DNA from: Bacteroidota bacterium | GTDB lineage: Bacteria; Bacteroidota; Bacteroidia; NS11-12g; UBA9320 | NCBI GenBank assembly: GCA_024679565.1 | Contig: JAIBDD010000003.1 | Coordinates: 1-42,772 of the forward strand | Reading direction: 5' to 3' | DNA length: 42,772 bases | In this document: positions 8,750 to 17,952 of the stretch, one piece after another | How the letters are laid out: the number at the start of each line of letters is the position of its first letter | Position numbering within the stretch: position 1 is the first letter of the stretch | The notes under the pieces: model-generated | The model's database searches: none | What the model was told of the DNA's origin: nothing | The model's input: the letters and a program-made list of their open reading frames with translations, nothing else | Translations under genes and position numbers: made by a program

Positions 8750-9181
8750 TTATGGCACCAATTGACTAAACACAAAAATGGATATCACTAAACCAAGAAT
8801 AGCCAGCCAAGTTAAATTTTGAACAGCGTCTGATTTTCGCTGGAATATTCTTTTCAACCATACATAGAATACGGCTAAAGTGGCAACCAACAATATCCAA
8901 CTAGAATAGGCAAACAAGAATACGATCACTCCTAGTAGCGCAGTATGCAAACCGATTAACCATGTAATAATGGTCAATTTGTTCAGTTTCTCGGGCTTTA
9001 ACCATAGGCCTACAGACAACAACGAACCTGAAATGAGTAAGACCAACATCGCGAGCAATCCAATTTCATCCCCTTCAGGCGGTTCCCCCATAAGTTCGAT
9101 ACATATAGGACCTAAAAACCACAGGCAGAAAACCACATAAATGGTGGACAAGGCTTTTCGGAATATATTAATTGAATTCAC
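8750..9181 (-). CDS. Small four-helix integral membrane protein, unknown function
   Basis: This 143-residue hydrophobic protein has about four transmembrane helices (approximate residues 10-28, 40-60, 72-110 as one or two, and 122-141). Short charged loops include a GEPPEGDE acidic segment after helix 1 and KRIFQRKSD near the last loop. I do not recognise a family and see no catalytic motif. It is upstream of the lipoprotein/TonB pair on the same strand, but 143 bases including a putative regulated promoter separate them, so co-function is not implied. It is divergent from the plus-strand hydrolase at 9273. Confidence 0.65.
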   Translation of the reverse strand: MNSINIFRKALSTIYVVFCLWFLGPICIELMGEPPEGDEIGLLAMLVLLISGSLLSVGLWLKPEKLNKLTIITWLIGLHTALLGVIVFLFAYSSWILLVATLAVFYVWLKRIFQRKSDAVQNLTWLAILGLVISIFVFSQLVP

Positions 9182-9248
9182 GTAACGAAGGTATTTATTA
9201 TCTAACTCAAATATGACTTCCTAAAATCCACATCGTTATAATGGCAGC

Positions 9249-9256
9249 TATATTCG
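9249..9256 (+). promoter_or_regulatory. Candidate -7 box of the lipoprotein hydrolase (TATATTCG)
   Basis: TATATTCG is one mismatch from TAnnTTTG and lies 16 bases upstream of the ATG at 9273. No clear -33 element is visible. Confidence 0.3.
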
Positions 9257-9272
9257 TGAAAAATATGGCCTT

Positions 9273-10046
9273 ATGAAATATTGGATTTACGTCTTAATGT
9301 TTGTTGGTGTTGGATTAGCATCTTGTGCATCAGACAATGAACCACCTACAGAAGACCCTGTGGTTGACGTTAAAGACACGGACACCGCATTTATAAAAAC
9401 AGTCACGTTCGACTCAGAAGATGGACTAGAAATGACGGCTGATCAGTATCACATCAAGCTCGACAAACCCGTTATCATATTGTGCCACCAAGCTGGATGG
9501 AGCCGAGGAGAATACAAAGAAATTGCCGTAACCTTAAACGAACTCGGCTTTAACTGCATCGCCTTAGATCAACGTTCGGGCGGTTCGGTTAACGGTATAA
9601 GCAATCAAACGGCGGCCAATGCCAGAGCTGAAGGAAAAGGTCAAACCTTCTTAGATGCAGAACAAGACATTCGTGCAGCCATAACAAAGTATGCCGCTGA
9701 ATACAACAAGAATGTAATTTTATGGGGAAGTTCATATTCCAGTTCATTAGCACTTAAAGTGGCTGCAGAAAATGATAAAGTAGACAAGGTGTTATCGTTT
9801 AGCCCTGGCGAATACTTACCTGGTGTAAGTGTAGCAAACACAGCAAAAGACTTGGACAAACCTGCATTTCTAACATCATCGAAAAGCGAGGCAGGTCAAA
9901 CTAAAGCGATATTCGACAACATCAAAAGCACGGATAAAACACAGTTCGTTCCTAATGGTGCAGGTCGTCATGGTTCCAGTGCATTATGGACAAGTGAAGG
10001 GGATAATGCAGAATATTGGGTTGCGGTTAAGGCATTTCTCAACTAA
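9273..10046 (+). CDS. Alpha/beta-hydrolase lipoprotein
   Basis: This 257-residue protein has a lipoprotein signal peptide (GVGLASC, C18), so it probably sits on the periplasmic or surface face of the envelope. The alpha/beta-hydrolase fold is indicated by the strand-turn VIILCHQAGWSRGEY near 67-81 (oxyanion region) and IALDQRSGG near 96-104. The nucleophile elbow is GSSYS (152-156, S154), and the late histidine H233 is in GRHGSSALW. The acid is probably in the SKSEAGQ stretch near 203-209. It resembles dienelactone-hydrolase or BAAT-like esterases of about this size. The substrate is unknown. It is transcribed alone, divergent from the membrane protein upstream and convergent with hmgA. Confidence 0.78.
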   Translation: MKYWIYVLMFVGVGLASCASDNEPPTEDPVVDVKDTDTAFIKTVTFDSEDGLEMTADQYHIKLDKPVIILCHQAGWSRGEYKEIAVTLNELGFNCIALDQRSGGSVNGISNQTAANARAEGKGQTFLDAEQDIRAAITKYAAEYNKNVILWGSSYSSSLALKVAAENDKVDKVLSFSPGEYLPGVSVANTAKDLDKPAFLTSSKSEAGQTKAIFDNIKSTDKTQFVPNGAGRHGSSALWTSEGDNAEYWVAVKAFLN

Positions 10047-10072
10047 TTAATAATTATTAATTAATAATTATT
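10044..10072. repeat. Overlapping AT-only palindromes between convergent genes
   Basis: The interval is built only of A and T and contains a 20-base perfect palindrome (10044-10063) overlapping a 24-base one (10049-10072). It includes the stop codons of both the hydrolase and hmgA. It could fold as an AT hairpin acting as a weak bidirectional terminator. No GC-rich stem is present. Confidence 0.5.
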
Positions 10073-11225
10073 CCACCCAACTCTTCCAATAGTCCTTATC
10101 CTCCATAGCCATGGCTTCCTCCGTAATATTTAGCGGATAAAAGGGATCGATCATCACAGCCAACTCTTTGGTTTCTTTTTGACCTATACTTTTTTCTACT
10201 GTTCCTGGATGTGGTCCATGCGGAATGCCTTTTGGATGTAAAGTAATCATACCACGCTCAACGTGTTTACGGCTCATAAAATCACCATCAACATAATACA
10301 AGATCTCATCGCTATCTACATTACTGTGGTTGTAAGGCGCAGGAACTGCATCCGGATGATAATCATAGAGCCTTGGCACAAATGAGCAAATCACAAAATT
10401 GTGGCCTTCAAAAGTTTGATGCACTGGAGGCGGCTGATGAACCCGACCAGTTATTGGTTCGAAGTTGTCGATATTAAAAGCATATGGATATACATAGCCA
10501 TCCCATCCCACAGCATCAAAAGGATGTGTAGCGAAGGTATAAGGGAATATGTAACCAGATTTTTTCGTCATCACCTTAAACGAGCCTTTCTCATCATGCG
10601 TTTCAAGGTTTTCTGGAAGTCTAATATCACGTTCGCAATATGGACTATGCTCTAAGAATTGACCAAACTTGTTTACATACCTTTTGGGTGGGTAAACAGG
10701 GGTAAAACTCTCGGTAATAAACAGTCGATTGTTTGAATCGTCAAACATCAGCTGATAGATCGTTCCACGAGGAATGACAAGGTAATCGCCATAGCCAAAT
10801 TTGATTTGACCGTAAATTGTCTTTAATGTTCCAGTGCCTTCATGAACAAAAATCACTTCATCAGAATCCGTATTTTTAAAATAATAATCCGTCATACTCG
10901 CAGTTGGGGCTGCTGAGGTAACCAATAAATCGCGATTACCCATAAGTACCACTCGGCTATCAACATAATCTGCCGTTGGCTTGGTGTTGAACGTCAAAAA
11001 GCTTCTATGGCGCAAATTATTTTCTACCACATATTTTGGCCGTTTGTCAATCGGGTCTTCAATGTCTTTCACTAGCGTTGGTGGATGACAGTGGTAAACC
11101 AACGACAATATATTGGAGAAACCCTCGGTGCTGATAAGTTCTTCGGCATACAGCGAACCATCAGGTTTGCGATATTGAGTGTGTCTCTTTTGTGGTATAT
11201 CTCCTAAACGGTGGTAAAAAGGCAT
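10068..11225 (-). CDS. hmgA: Homogentisate 1,2-dioxygenase
   Basis: This cytoplasmic Fe(II) ring-cleavage enzyme opens homogentisate to maleylacetoacetate in tyrosine/phenylalanine breakdown. At 385 residues it matches the shorter bacterial branch. A bicupin-like core is visible. The first half has DEVIFVHEGTG (122-132) and GDYLVIPRG (146-154). The metal site is in the second half: PYNHSNVDSDEILYY (297-311, H300 and D306/E307) and HPKGIPHGPHPG (330-341, H336). Human HGD uses an H-E-H triad. The exact acidic ligand here is uncertain because the acidic pair falls at +6/+7 from the histidine. A TAnnTTTG box lies 23 bases upstream. It is a single gene. Its product feeds, through fumarylacetoacetate, to acetoacetate, which the CoA-transferase encoded at 20.2-22.4 kb can activate. 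Confidence 0.85.
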   Translation of the reverse strand: MPFYHRLGDIPQKRHTQYRKPDGSLYAEELISTEGFSNILSLVYHCHPPTLVKDIEDPIDKRPKYVVENNLRHRSFLTFNTKPTADYVDSRVVLMGNRDLLVTSAAPTASMTDYYFKNTDSDEVIFVHEGTGTLKTIYGQIKFGYGDYLVIPRGTIYQLMFDDSNNRLFITESFTPVYPPKRYVNKFGQFLEHSPYCERDIRLPENLETHDEKGSFKVMTKKSGYIFPYTFATHPFDAVGWDGYVYPYAFNIDNFEPITGRVHQPPPVHQTFEGHNFVICSFVPRLYDYHPDAVPAPYNHSNVDSDEILYYVDGDFMSRKHVERGMITLHPKGIPHGPHPGTVEKSIGQKETKELAVMIDPFYPLNITEEAMAMEDKDYWKSWVE

Positions 11226-11247
11226 GATGTTTCTGTTCTTTAGTCGC

Positions 11248-11255
11248 CAAAATTA
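11248..11255 (-). promoter_or_regulatory. Candidate -7 promoter box of hmgA (TAATTTTG)
   Basis: TAATTTTG on the minus strand is a perfect TAnnTTTG match ending 22 bases before the hmgA ATG, giving a short leader. No good -33 element is visible. Confidence 0.45.
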
Positions 11256-11278
11256 TCGAAATTCGACCCATAATAAAA

Positions 11279-12295
11279 ATGGCGAAATTCAACTCTTTTC
11301 TTATCGTAATTGCAGGTTTGACATTAAGCTTGAGTGCTTGTCAAAATTGGTTTGGTTCTTCCTCTGATGATCCGCTATATCAAGACACCACACAATCGTT
11401 GGCAGTTCAAGAATGGTCGAAACGTATTAACAAGTATCCCGACAATGACGATTATCGATACCAACGTGGGATGGAATTGGTAAAAGATAAAAAATTCAAA
11501 TTGGCTTTAGCGGACCTTAACAAAGCCATCGAAATGAAGCCTGCCAATGCGGATTACGTAGTGAGTCGTGCCGAAACCCATATGGCGCTCAATGAAACGA
11601 AACTTGCTCTAGAAGACTACAAAACTGCCGTAGAAATTGGCCCTTCCAATGAAGACGCCTTACTCAAACTTGGACAGTTTTACCTATTTGTTCGGCAATT
11701 TGACAATGGGTTAAACGTTTTTAAAAAACTTGAAAAAGTAAATCCATCCAACACGGAAGGCCATTTCTATCAAGGAATGCTTCACAAAGAAAGTGGCGAC
11801 ACATCGGCAGCGATTACAGCCTTTCAACGTGCCACTCAATTAGACTTATTTCATTACAATTCGTTATTTCAATTAGGGCAACTGTACGCCAATAACAACG
11901 ATACCATTGCCCTCACCTATTTCAGAAATGCCTTATTGGCCGACGAGTTTAGCGATGAAGCACATTATGCCATAGGCCTAATCTTTCAAAAAATGGGGCG
12001 CAAAGACAGTGCGATAATACACTACCAAAAAACGATTGACATTAATGCCCAACACTACTATGCGTATTACAATACAGGCTATGTTATGTTGGAGCAAAAT
12101 AATTATGATCGGGCTATAGAACATTTTCGCATTGCGGTTAAATTTGCACCTGAATTTGCCAAAGGACATTATATGTTGGGGCTAAGTCATGAAAGCAAAG
12201 CACTTTACGACAAAGCTCGCGAACATTATAACCGGTGTTTACAAGTAGACCCGAATTTTGACAAAGCAAAACAAGCATTAATTAGAATACAATAA
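11279..12295 (+). CDS. Tetratricopeptide-repeat lipoprotein
   Basis: This is a 338-residue protein with a lipoprotein signal (SLSAC, C21). It is followed by about eight consecutive TPR units from about residue 55 to the end, each 34 residues with the usual small-residue pattern (e.g. ALADLNKAIEMKP, AIEHFRIAVKFAPEFAKGHYMLG, YDKAREHYNRCLQVDPNF). TPR solenoids are protein-binding scaffolds, and a lipidated one is likely held at the inner or outer membrane facing the periplasm. No enzymatic domain is seen. It lies 51 bases upstream of thrS on the same strand with no terminator between, so read-through into the translation cluster is possible. Confidence 0.85.
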   Translation: MAKFNSFLIVIAGLTLSLSACQNWFGSSSDDPLYQDTTQSLAVQEWSKRINKYPDNDDYRYQRGMELVKDKKFKLALADLNKAIEMKPANADYVVSRAETHMALNETKLALEDYKTAVEIGPSNEDALLKLGQFYLFVRQFDNGLNVFKKLEKVNPSNTEGHFYQGMLHKESGDTSAAITAFQRATQLDLFHYNSLFQLGQLYANNNDTIALTYFRNALLADEFSDEAHYAIGLIFQKMGRKDSAIIHYQKTIDINAQHYYAYYNTGYVMLEQNNYDRAIEHFRIAVKFAPEFAKGHYMLGLSHESKALYDKAREHYNRCLQVDPNFDKAKQALIRIQ

Positions 12296-12346
12296 ACAAA
12301 CACGCTTTCACCATTTGTAAGGACTGAAGGCATAAATTATAGTACA

Positions 12347-14278
12347 TTGAACAACATAATTATTACGCTTCCCGATGGCAGCACTCGGGAATTTCCGCAG
12401 GAATCCACTGCGATGGATGTTGCACTAAGCATCAGTGAAGGACTAGCAAGAAACGTATTAGCAGCGAAAATAAACGGAGAAGTTTGGGATGCAACGCGCC
12501 CAATCAATGAGTCTGTGTCTTTACAACTGCTAACGTGGAAAGACGAAGAAGGAAAGTCAACCTTCTGGCACAGCTCAGCACACTTGTTGGCTGAAGCGAT
12601 GGAAGCACTTTATCCTGGCATTAAACTGGGTATCGGACCTCCAATAGACAATGGGTTTTATTATGATATTGATTTTGGTGACCACCAATTTTCTTCATCA
12701 GAGTTCCCGAAAGTGGAAGCCAAAATGTTGGAGTTGGCCCGAGAAAACAATACCTATAAACGCATTGACATTTCTAAAGACGACGCCATTGCCTATTTCA
12801 AGGAAAAAGAAGATCCGTATAAACTAGACTTATTAGAAAGATTAGAAGACGGTACAATTACCTTTTATGAGCAAGGTGGATTTACAGATTTATGTAAAGG
12901 GCCACATATCCCAAGCACAGGCAAAATCAAAGCAGTAAAACTAATGCTTGTAGCCGGTGCGTATTGGTTAGGTGATGTAGATAGCAAACAACTTACGCGG
13001 GTTTACGCCGTGTCGTTCCCTAAACAAAAGGAGCTTAAAGAGCACTTATATATTTTAGAGGAAGCTAAAAAACGTGATCATAAAAAACTAGGTAAAGAGA
13101 TGGAGCTCTTTACGTTTAGCGAAAAAGTTGGTGCAGGACTGCCCATTTGGTTGCCAAAAGGGACAGCGGTTCGCGAACGTCTTGAGAAATTTATGCGTCA
13201 AGCGCAAATTGAACGCGGCTACCTACCTGTTGTAACACCGCACATTGGCAAAAAAGAACTGTATGTAACTAGTGGTCACTACGAGAAGTACGGGGAAGAT
13301 TCGTTTCAACCGATTAAAACGCCTAATGAAGATGAGGAGTTTTTGTTAAAACCAATGAACTGCCCACATCACTGTGAGATATTTAATTTCAAACCGCATT
13401 CGTATAAAGAATTACCTATGCGTATTGCTGAATTTGGAACCGTTTATCGCTATGAGCAATCAGGTGAATTAAATGGTTTGGCACGTGTTCGTGGTTTTAC
13501 TCAAGACGATGCACATATCTTTTGTACACAAGATCAAATCAAATCGGAATTTGTTGCGGTAATTGACTTGGTAATGTATGTATTCAAGAAACTGGGGTTT
13601 GACAGTTTCACTGCGCAAATCTCTTTAAGAGACAAAGAAGATCGTTCTAAATATATTGGATCTGACGAAAACTGGGAGAAAGCAGAGGCTGCCATTATTG
13701 AAGCCACCCAAGAGCGCGATTTAGAAACCGTTACAGAATATGGTGAAGCGGCTTTCTATGGTCCAAAACTGGATTTTATGGTAAAAGATGCCATTGGTAG
13801 AAAATGGCAACTAGGTACTATCCAAGTAGATTATAACTTACCTGAGCGATTTGAACTGGAATATGTTGGAGCCGACAACCAGAAACATCGTCCAGTAATG
13901 ATTCACCGTGCACCATTTGGTTCACTAGAGCGATTCATCGGAATTTTGATCGAACATTGCGCTGGAGATTTTCCTTTATGGTTAAGTCCTGAACAAATTT
14001 CCATTTTGCCTATCAGCGAGAAATATAACGATTACTGTCAAAAAGTTTTAAAGTATCTGAATAATCACGATATTCGCGGCTTCGTTGACGATAGGAACGA
14101 AAAAATAGGAAAGAAGATAAGGGATTCGGAGATTCAAAAGATACCTTTTATGTTAATTATCGGTGAGCAAGAGGCTGAAAATGAGTCAGTTTCGGTTCGA
14201 AAACATAAAGAAGGAGATCTTGGATCAATGAGTCAAGAAGCGTTTGTAACATATTTTAACAAAACATTAGTCGATTAG
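12347..14278 (+). CDS. thrS: Threonyl-tRNA synthetase (TTG start)
   Basis: This class II synthetase charges tRNA-Thr. All domains are present in 643 residues. The TGS domain spans 1-62. The editing domain has H75-x3-H79 (HSSAH) and C183-x3-H187 (CKGPH). The catalytic core has zinc ligands C339 (MNCPHHC), H390 (DDAHIF) and H520 ([13 protein letters not shown]). An anticodon-binding domain follows from about 540. The start codon is TTG, followed by [11 protein letters not shown], the usual beginning of the TGS domain. There is no nearby ATG in frame. It heads the conserved thrS-infC-rpmI-rplT cluster, with infC 6 bases downstream. Confidence 0.96.
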   Translation: MNNIIITLPDGSTREFPQESTAMDVALSISEGLARNVLAAKINGEVWDATRPINESVSLQLLTWKDEEGKSTFWHSSAHLLAEAMEALYPGIKLGIGPPIDNGFYYDIDFGDHQFSSSEFPKVEAKMLELARENNTYKRIDISKDDAIAYFKEKEDPYKLDLLERLEDGTITFYEQGGFTDLCKGPHIPSTGKIKAVKLMLVAGAYWLGDVDSKQLTRVYAVSFPKQKELKEHLYILEEAKKRDHKKLGKEMELFTFSEKVGAGLPIWLPKGTAVRERLEKFMRQAQIERGYLPVVTPHIGKKELYVTSGHYEKYGEDSFQPIKTPNEDEEFLLKPMNCPHHCEIFNFKPHSYKELPMRIAEFGTVYRYEQSGELNGLARVRGFTQDDAHIFCTQDQIKSEFVAVIDLVMYVFKKLGFDSFTAQISLRDKEDRSKYIGSDENWEKAEAAIIEATQERDLETVTEYGEAAFYGPKLDFMVKDAIGRKWQLGTIQVDYNLPERFELEYVGADNQKHRPVMIHRAPFGSLERFIGILIEHCAGDFPLWLSPEQISILPISEKYNDYCQKVLKYLNNHDIRGFVDDRNEKIGKKIRDSEIQKIPFMLIIGEQEAENESVSVRKHKEGDLGSMSQEAFVTYFNKTLVD

Positions 14279-14284
14279 AAATTT

Positions 14285-14824
14285 TTGAAAAGAGTTAAAG
14301 CAAAAGGGCCAAGAAAAAGGAAAGAAGCCCTCCACCGAATAAATAGACACATTAGAGTAGACCCTATTCGTCTTGTTGGTGATGGAGAACCACAAATTGT
14401 ACCACTGTCTGAAGCATTAAAAATGGCAGTTGATGCCGAGCTAGATTTGGTTGAAATATCTCCAAACGCAAAACCTCCAGTTTGTAAAATTCTAGACTAT
14501 AATAAGTTCTTATACGAGCAAAAGAAAAAGCAGAAAGAACTTAAATCTAAACAACAAAAAGTTGTTGTTAAAGAAATCAGGTTTGGCCCTAATACGGACG
14601 ATCATGATGTTGAGTTTAAACGCAAACACGCAGAAAAGTTTCTGCAAGAAGGAAATAAAGTACGTGCGTACGTTTTCTTTAGAGGACGAACAATTGTACA
14701 CAAAGAGCGGGGGGAACTTCTATTATTACAATTTGCTGAGAAGTTGCAAGATGTTGCAAAACTTGAGCAGATGCCAAAAATGGAAGGGAAGAAAATGATT
14801 ATAATGTTAGCACCTAAAAAATAG
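14285..14824 (+). CDS. infC: Translation initiation factor IF-3 (TTG start)
   Basis: This 179-residue IF-3 prevents premature subunit joining and proofreads the start codon. The N-domain contains [14 protein letters not shown] and [21 protein letters not shown] lysine-rich linker ([15 protein letters not shown]) leads to the C-domain with [13 protein letters not shown] and [10 protein letters not shown]. The start must be TTG at 14285. The frame is the same as thrS, whose stop is only two codons upstream, and no ATG occurs until deep inside the N-domain. Rare start codons on infC are known in other bacteria (AUU in E. coli) and serve autoregulation. Here the TTG start may do the same, which is inferred. 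rpmI follows 9 bases later. Confidence 0.95.
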   Translation: MKRVKAKGPRKRKEALHRINRHIRVDPIRLVGDGEPQIVPLSEALKMAVDAELDLVEISPNAKPPVCKILDYNKFLYEQKKKQKELKSKQQKVVVKEIRFGPNTDDHDVEFKRKHAEKFLQEGNKVRAYVFFRGRTIVHKERGELLLLQFAEKLQDVAKLEQMPKMEGKKMIIMLAPKK

Positions 14825-14833
14825 AATAGAGAG

Positions 14834-15034
14834 ATGCCTAAGATGAAAACAAATTCCAGCGCCAAAAAGCGATTTAAGCTTACAGGTTCTGGTAAAATTA
14901 AGAGAAACAAGGCTTACAAGCGTCACATTTTGACCAAGAAGACCACGAAGCAAAAACGTAACCTTACGTACAGTGGTTTGGTTGACAAAACTGATGAAAG
15001 TAACGTAAAGTTTTTATTAAGAATTGGAAAGTAA
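14834..15034 (+). CDS. rpmI: 50S ribosomal protein L35
   Basis: This 66-residue, very basic protein has the L35 signature: [20 protein letters not shown] at the N-terminus, then [22 protein letters not shown]. It is a structural protein of the large subunit. It lies between infC (9-base gap) and rplT (65-base gap) in the usual order. Confidence 0.96.
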   Translation: MPKMKTNSSAKKRFKLTGSGKIKRNKAYKRHILTKKTTKQKRNLTYSGLVDKTDESNVKFLLRIGK

Positions 15035-15045
15035 ATAATGTTTAA

Positions 15046-15055
15046 CCTGGCCAGG
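15046..15055. other. CCTGGCCAGG palindrome in the rpmI-rplT spacer
   Basis: A perfect 10-bp palindrome flanked by TTAA on both sides lies in the 65-base spacer ahead of rplT. It could form a short hairpin in the leader of rplT. A regulatory role (e.g. L20 binding) is only a guess. Confidence 0.25.
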
Positions 15056-15099
15056 CTTAAGTATCAAACAAAGATCGCCTCGGTCACAAATTATAAAAT

Positions 15100-15444
15100 A
15101 TGCCACGTTCAGTAAATGTAGTTGCGGCAAGACGCCGTCGAAAAAAAATGATGAAACATGCCAAAGGTTATTTTGGCAGAAGAAAAAACGTTTGGACAGT
15201 AGCCAAAAACGCTATTGAAAAAGGTTGGGGTTACGCTTACCGAGATAGAAAAGCGAAAAAGAGAACTTTTAGAGGTTTATGGATTCAGCGTATCAATGCT
15301 GGTGCAAGATTGAATGGAATGAGTTATTCTAGATTCATGGGAGCAGCAGGATCTAAAAACATTGAATTAAACCGAAAGGTTTTAGCAGATTTAGCAATGA
15401 ATCACCCTGAAACTTTTGCTCAGGTTGTTAAAGCCGTTAAATAA
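15100..15444 (+). CDS. rplT: 50S ribosomal protein L20
   Basis: This 114-residue primary rRNA-binding protein is needed for early 50S assembly. The N-terminus [20 protein letters not shown] and the [16 protein letters not shown] stretch are diagnostic, followed by the globular part with [20 protein letters not shown]. It is the last gene of the thrS-infC-rpmI-rplT cluster and is followed 21 bases later by a strong terminator. Confidence 0.97.
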   Translation: MPRSVNVVAARRRRKKMMKHAKGYFGRRKNVWTVAKNAIEKGWGYAYRDRKAKKRTFRGLWIQRINAGARLNGMSYSRFMGAAGSKNIELNRKVLADLAMNHPETFAQVVKAVK

Positions 15445-15465
15445 GAAATTAATCATTTAATTTGT

Positions 15466-15498
15466 CCCGTGTTGTTTCTACAGCACGGGATTTTTTTT
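15466..15498 (+). terminator. Rho-independent terminator of the thrS-rplT operon
   Basis: CCCGTGTTG and CAGCACGGG form a 9-bp stem with one G-U pair and a 6-base loop, followed by a run of eight T. The T-run ends four bases before the start codon of the next gene. Confidence 0.9.
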
Positions 15499-15502
15499 GC
15501 CT

Positions 15503-16090
15503 ATGCGTTACTTATTACTTCTATGCTGCCTAGCACTTAACCTTGTGTTGTTCGCACAACAAGTAAACGTGTCGTATGTTATTCACAACCTAAACCAACC
15601 GGGTATAACCATTTCCGCACCACAAATCTGGACGCAGAAAGTCAAGGAAAAGGAGAAAAAGAAAGGAATGAAGCAGATTGGAAAATCCAACGTAATACTC
15701 CCGCAGTTCACCTACTACAATCACATTAAAAAGGAAAACAATTTCACTCTAGGCTGCGAAGTGGTTCGACAGCGCCACAGAATGAAACCAGCCAATTGGA
15801 CCTTCGAAACCGGTATAGGAGTGCATTATGTGAGAAGCTTCAATGCCGGAAAAACATTCAAGGTTGACAACGGGGAAGTCAAGCGTGTTCGGTTTGCTGG
15901 TCAAAACTATTTTGCTCCTTCCCTATCCTACAGTATCGGTCGTGACTTTTTAAAGAAAAGACCAAACCCGCTTTCTGTTTATTTGAAACCACAGACATTT
16001 TTCTTGATGCCCTATAATAACGCGATAGTTCCAAGTGTAAATATTCAGATTGGTTTTAAACTTCACCTAAACAATAATTCCAATGCGTAA
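15503..16090 (+). CDS. Small exported protein of unknown function
   Basis: This is a 195-residue protein with a signal peptide (MRYLLLLCCLALNLVLFAQQ) and probable cleavage after FAQ. The mature part is basic and rich in beta-strand patterns: a GCEVVRQRHRM segment, FETGIGVHYVRSF, and alternating hydrophobic residues toward the end (SVNIQIGFKLHL). It could be a small outer-membrane beta-barrel or a periplasmic beta protein. I recognise no family. The ATG at 15503 is preferred over a TTG two codons earlier, which lies in the T-run of the terminator. It overlaps the next gene by 8 bases, so the two are translationally coupled. Confidence 0.7.
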   Translation: MRYLLLLCCLALNLVLFAQQVNVSYVIHNLNQPGITISAPQIWTQKVKEKEKKKGMKQIGKSNVILPQFTYYNHIKKENNFTLGCEVVRQRHRMKPANWTFETGIGVHYVRSFNAGKTFKVDNGEVKRVRFAGQNYFAPSLSYSIGRDFLKKRPNPLSVYLKPQTFFLMPYNNAIVPSVNIQIGFKLHLNNNSNA

Positions 16091-17111
16091 TTCTATCTAT
16101 ACTTTACTTGCCGCATTGTGCATTCTTTCTTGTGGCGATGTGGATTTAAAACAAGGCGACGTATTATACCTACGACATAAAGGTGCCGACATGCCAGCTC
16201 ATGTATATGGCAACATACCATCCAAAACATTCATGATACTGCTCCATGGCGGACCAGGTGGAAACGGATTAGAATATCGCGGTGGCGGGTATGTGGAAGA
16301 CCTTGAAAAAGAAATCGCGGTTGTATACTGGGATCAACGTGGGCAAGGCAATTCACGTGGCAATGGGCATCAGGAAACGCTCAACATGGACTTGCTGCTA
16401 GATGATTTAGACCAACTTGTGGTAATGCTCAAACATCAGTATGGCGATGACATTAATCTTTTTCTTTACGGACATAGTTGGGGTGGTACATATGGCACAA
16501 AATACATGATGTCTGAGGCCAGGCAAGTACAATTCAATGGGTGGATAGAATCGAATGGCGCACACGACATTCCAAGACTCAACATTGAAGCAATCAAAAT
16601 GTTCCTTGCTATTGGTCAGGATGAAATGGACAAGGGAAATAACGTCAGCGATTGGCAAGAGATTGTTGACTTTGCAAAAGGTGTTGATACCACAAACATT
16701 TCTGAAGATGAAGGAGGTCAAATTAACCAGCATGGCCACAAAGCAGGAGGACTCATCGGTGAACTAAAAACAGCAGGCGATGACGAATTCCGAATGCCGT
16801 TTCGTAATCCTTCAGACATGATTACCAGTAGCATGGCTGGAAATAGAACTTCTAACTTACTGATGCAGAACGGCATAGAAGATATCGCACTCACAGATAG
16901 TTTGTACAAGATTAAACTCCCTACCCTGCTACTATGGGGCAAATACGATTTTGTTGTCCCTCCTCAATTGGGATATGATGCCGAAGCATTAATTGGCACA
17001 ACTGATAAGGAGCTCGTGATGTACGAATTTTCTGATCATAGCCCCATGAATGGCGAAGGAGAAGCGTATGCCGCTGATATTCTTAGGTTCATCAAGAACC
17101 ACTTGAAGTAA
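16083..17111 (+). CDS. Alpha/beta-hydrolase lipoprotein, prolyl-iminopeptidase-like (S33)
   Basis: This 342-residue protein has a lipoprotein signal (CILSC, C17). The S33-type hydrolase motifs are clear: HGGPGG (55-60, oxyanion hole), VYWDQRGQGNSRG (81-93), and nucleophile GHSWGG (130-135, S132). The acid is D289 in WGKYDFVVPP and the base H319 in SDHSPM. HGGPGG plus DQRGQG is characteristic of proline iminopeptidases and related hydrolases. Lipidation suggests an envelope-located peptidase or esterase; the substrate is unknown. The start overlaps the stop of the upstream small exported protein by 8 bases. The 3' end overlaps the convergent EamA gene by 20 bases. Confidence 0.85.
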   Translation: MRNSIYTLLAALCILSCGDVDLKQGDVLYLRHKGADMPAHVYGNIPSKTFMILLHGGPGGNGLEYRGGGYVEDLEKEIAVVYWDQRGQGNSRGNGHQETLNMDLLLDDLDQLVVMLKHQYGDDINLFLYGHSWGGTYGTKYMMSEARQVQFNGWIESNGAHDIPRLNIEAIKMFLAIGQDEMDKGNNVSDWQEIVDFAKGVDTTNISEDEGGQINQHGHKAGGLIGELKTAGDDEFRMPFRNPSDMITSSMAGNRTSNLLMQNGIEDIALTDSLYKIKLPTLLLWGKYDFVVPPQLGYDAEALIGTTDKELVMYEFSDHSPMNGEGEAYAADILRFIKNHLK

Positions 17112-17952
17112 CGGTCGTCTTTGATTTAAACAATACGTTAAATATAACCCCAGACACAACCATCAACATACCAACGATAGTGAGTACAGAATACGTCTCA
17201 CTGAACAAGAAGTAGCCAACAGCAAGTGCATAAATGACCCCAAGGTTTGAAACAGCTGCCACTTTATTAGCCATTTCCGATTGATAGGCCCGTGTTAAAA
17301 AGTACTGTGCGATTTGGGTTAACACACCAATCAGCAACAGCAGCCCGAGCTCGTTTAAATTGGGTGTTACCCAACCTGGACCCAACAAGGTATAGACTAA
17401 GGTTATGGGGAAGGCAACCATAGGGAAGTATAAGATGATCACGTGGCTGTCTTCACTAAACTTCAATCGACGTATACAGTTGTATGCGCCTCCACTTAAT
17501 AGCGCCGCGCCGATTCCAGCAATAACATCAATCCAATCTAATCGTTCATCAAATCCTTTCATCAATACTATACCCGCAAAACTGACAATGAAGAAGAAGA
17601 TTTGGTTTAGTTTCAATCGCTCTTTTAAGAAAAAGTGTGCGATGAGTGCTGTAAATATGGGTGACAAATAATGGATGACCATGGCTGAAGCCAATGGAAG
17701 GACTTGAATGGTGTAAAAAAACAACATCAGCGCAGTGGTTCCAAAAAGGCCTCTAAGCAACAATACGCGTTTGTTGTTTCCAAAAAACGAGATGCGCTTT
17801 CGTCGTACAAAATATGCGGATAAAACAAGCGACACCATGGCACGAAAAAATACAATCTCAGCAGACGGAATACCAGGCAATAGCTTTACCGCAACATTCA
17901 TCATGGCGAAGGTTAACCCCGCCCATATCATCATGCGCACGCCGTAGGTCAT
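17092..17952 (-). CDS. EamA/DMT-family transporter
   Basis: This 286-residue inner-membrane protein has about ten transmembrane helices in two EamA repeats (about 1-135 and 150-280). Typical features are PSAEIVFFRAMVS after helix 1, the RGLFGTTALMLFFYTIQVLP segment, PIFTALIAHFFLKERL closing the first repeat, and FLFSETYSVLTIVGMLMVVSG closing the second. The drug/metabolite transporter superfamily exports or imports small metabolites; the substrate is not predictable. The start overlaps the glf stop as ATGA, fixing M1 and indicating translational coupling with glf upstream. The 3' end overlaps the convergent hydrolase by 20 bases. Confidence 0.88.
   Translation of the reverse strand: MTYGVRMMIWAGLTFAMMNVAVKLLPGIPSAEIVFFRAMVSLVLSAYFVRRKRISFFGNNKRVLLLRGLFGTTALMLFFYTIQVLPLASAMVIHYLSPIFTALIAHFFLKERLKLNQIFFFIVSFAGIVLMKGFDERLDWIDVIAGIGAALLSGGAYNCIRRLKFSEDSHVIILYFPMVAFPITLVYTLLGPGWVTPNLNELGLLLLIGVLTQIAQYFLTRAYQSEMANKVAAVSNLGVIYALAVGYFLFSETYSVLTIVGMLMVVSGVIFNVLFKSKTTVTSSGS

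Noticed and set aside
15035-15099. rpmI-rplT spacer as a known L20 leader
   Set aside because: Only a 10-bp palindrome is visible. It lacks the pseudoknot-like long leader described for L20 autoregulation in other phyla.
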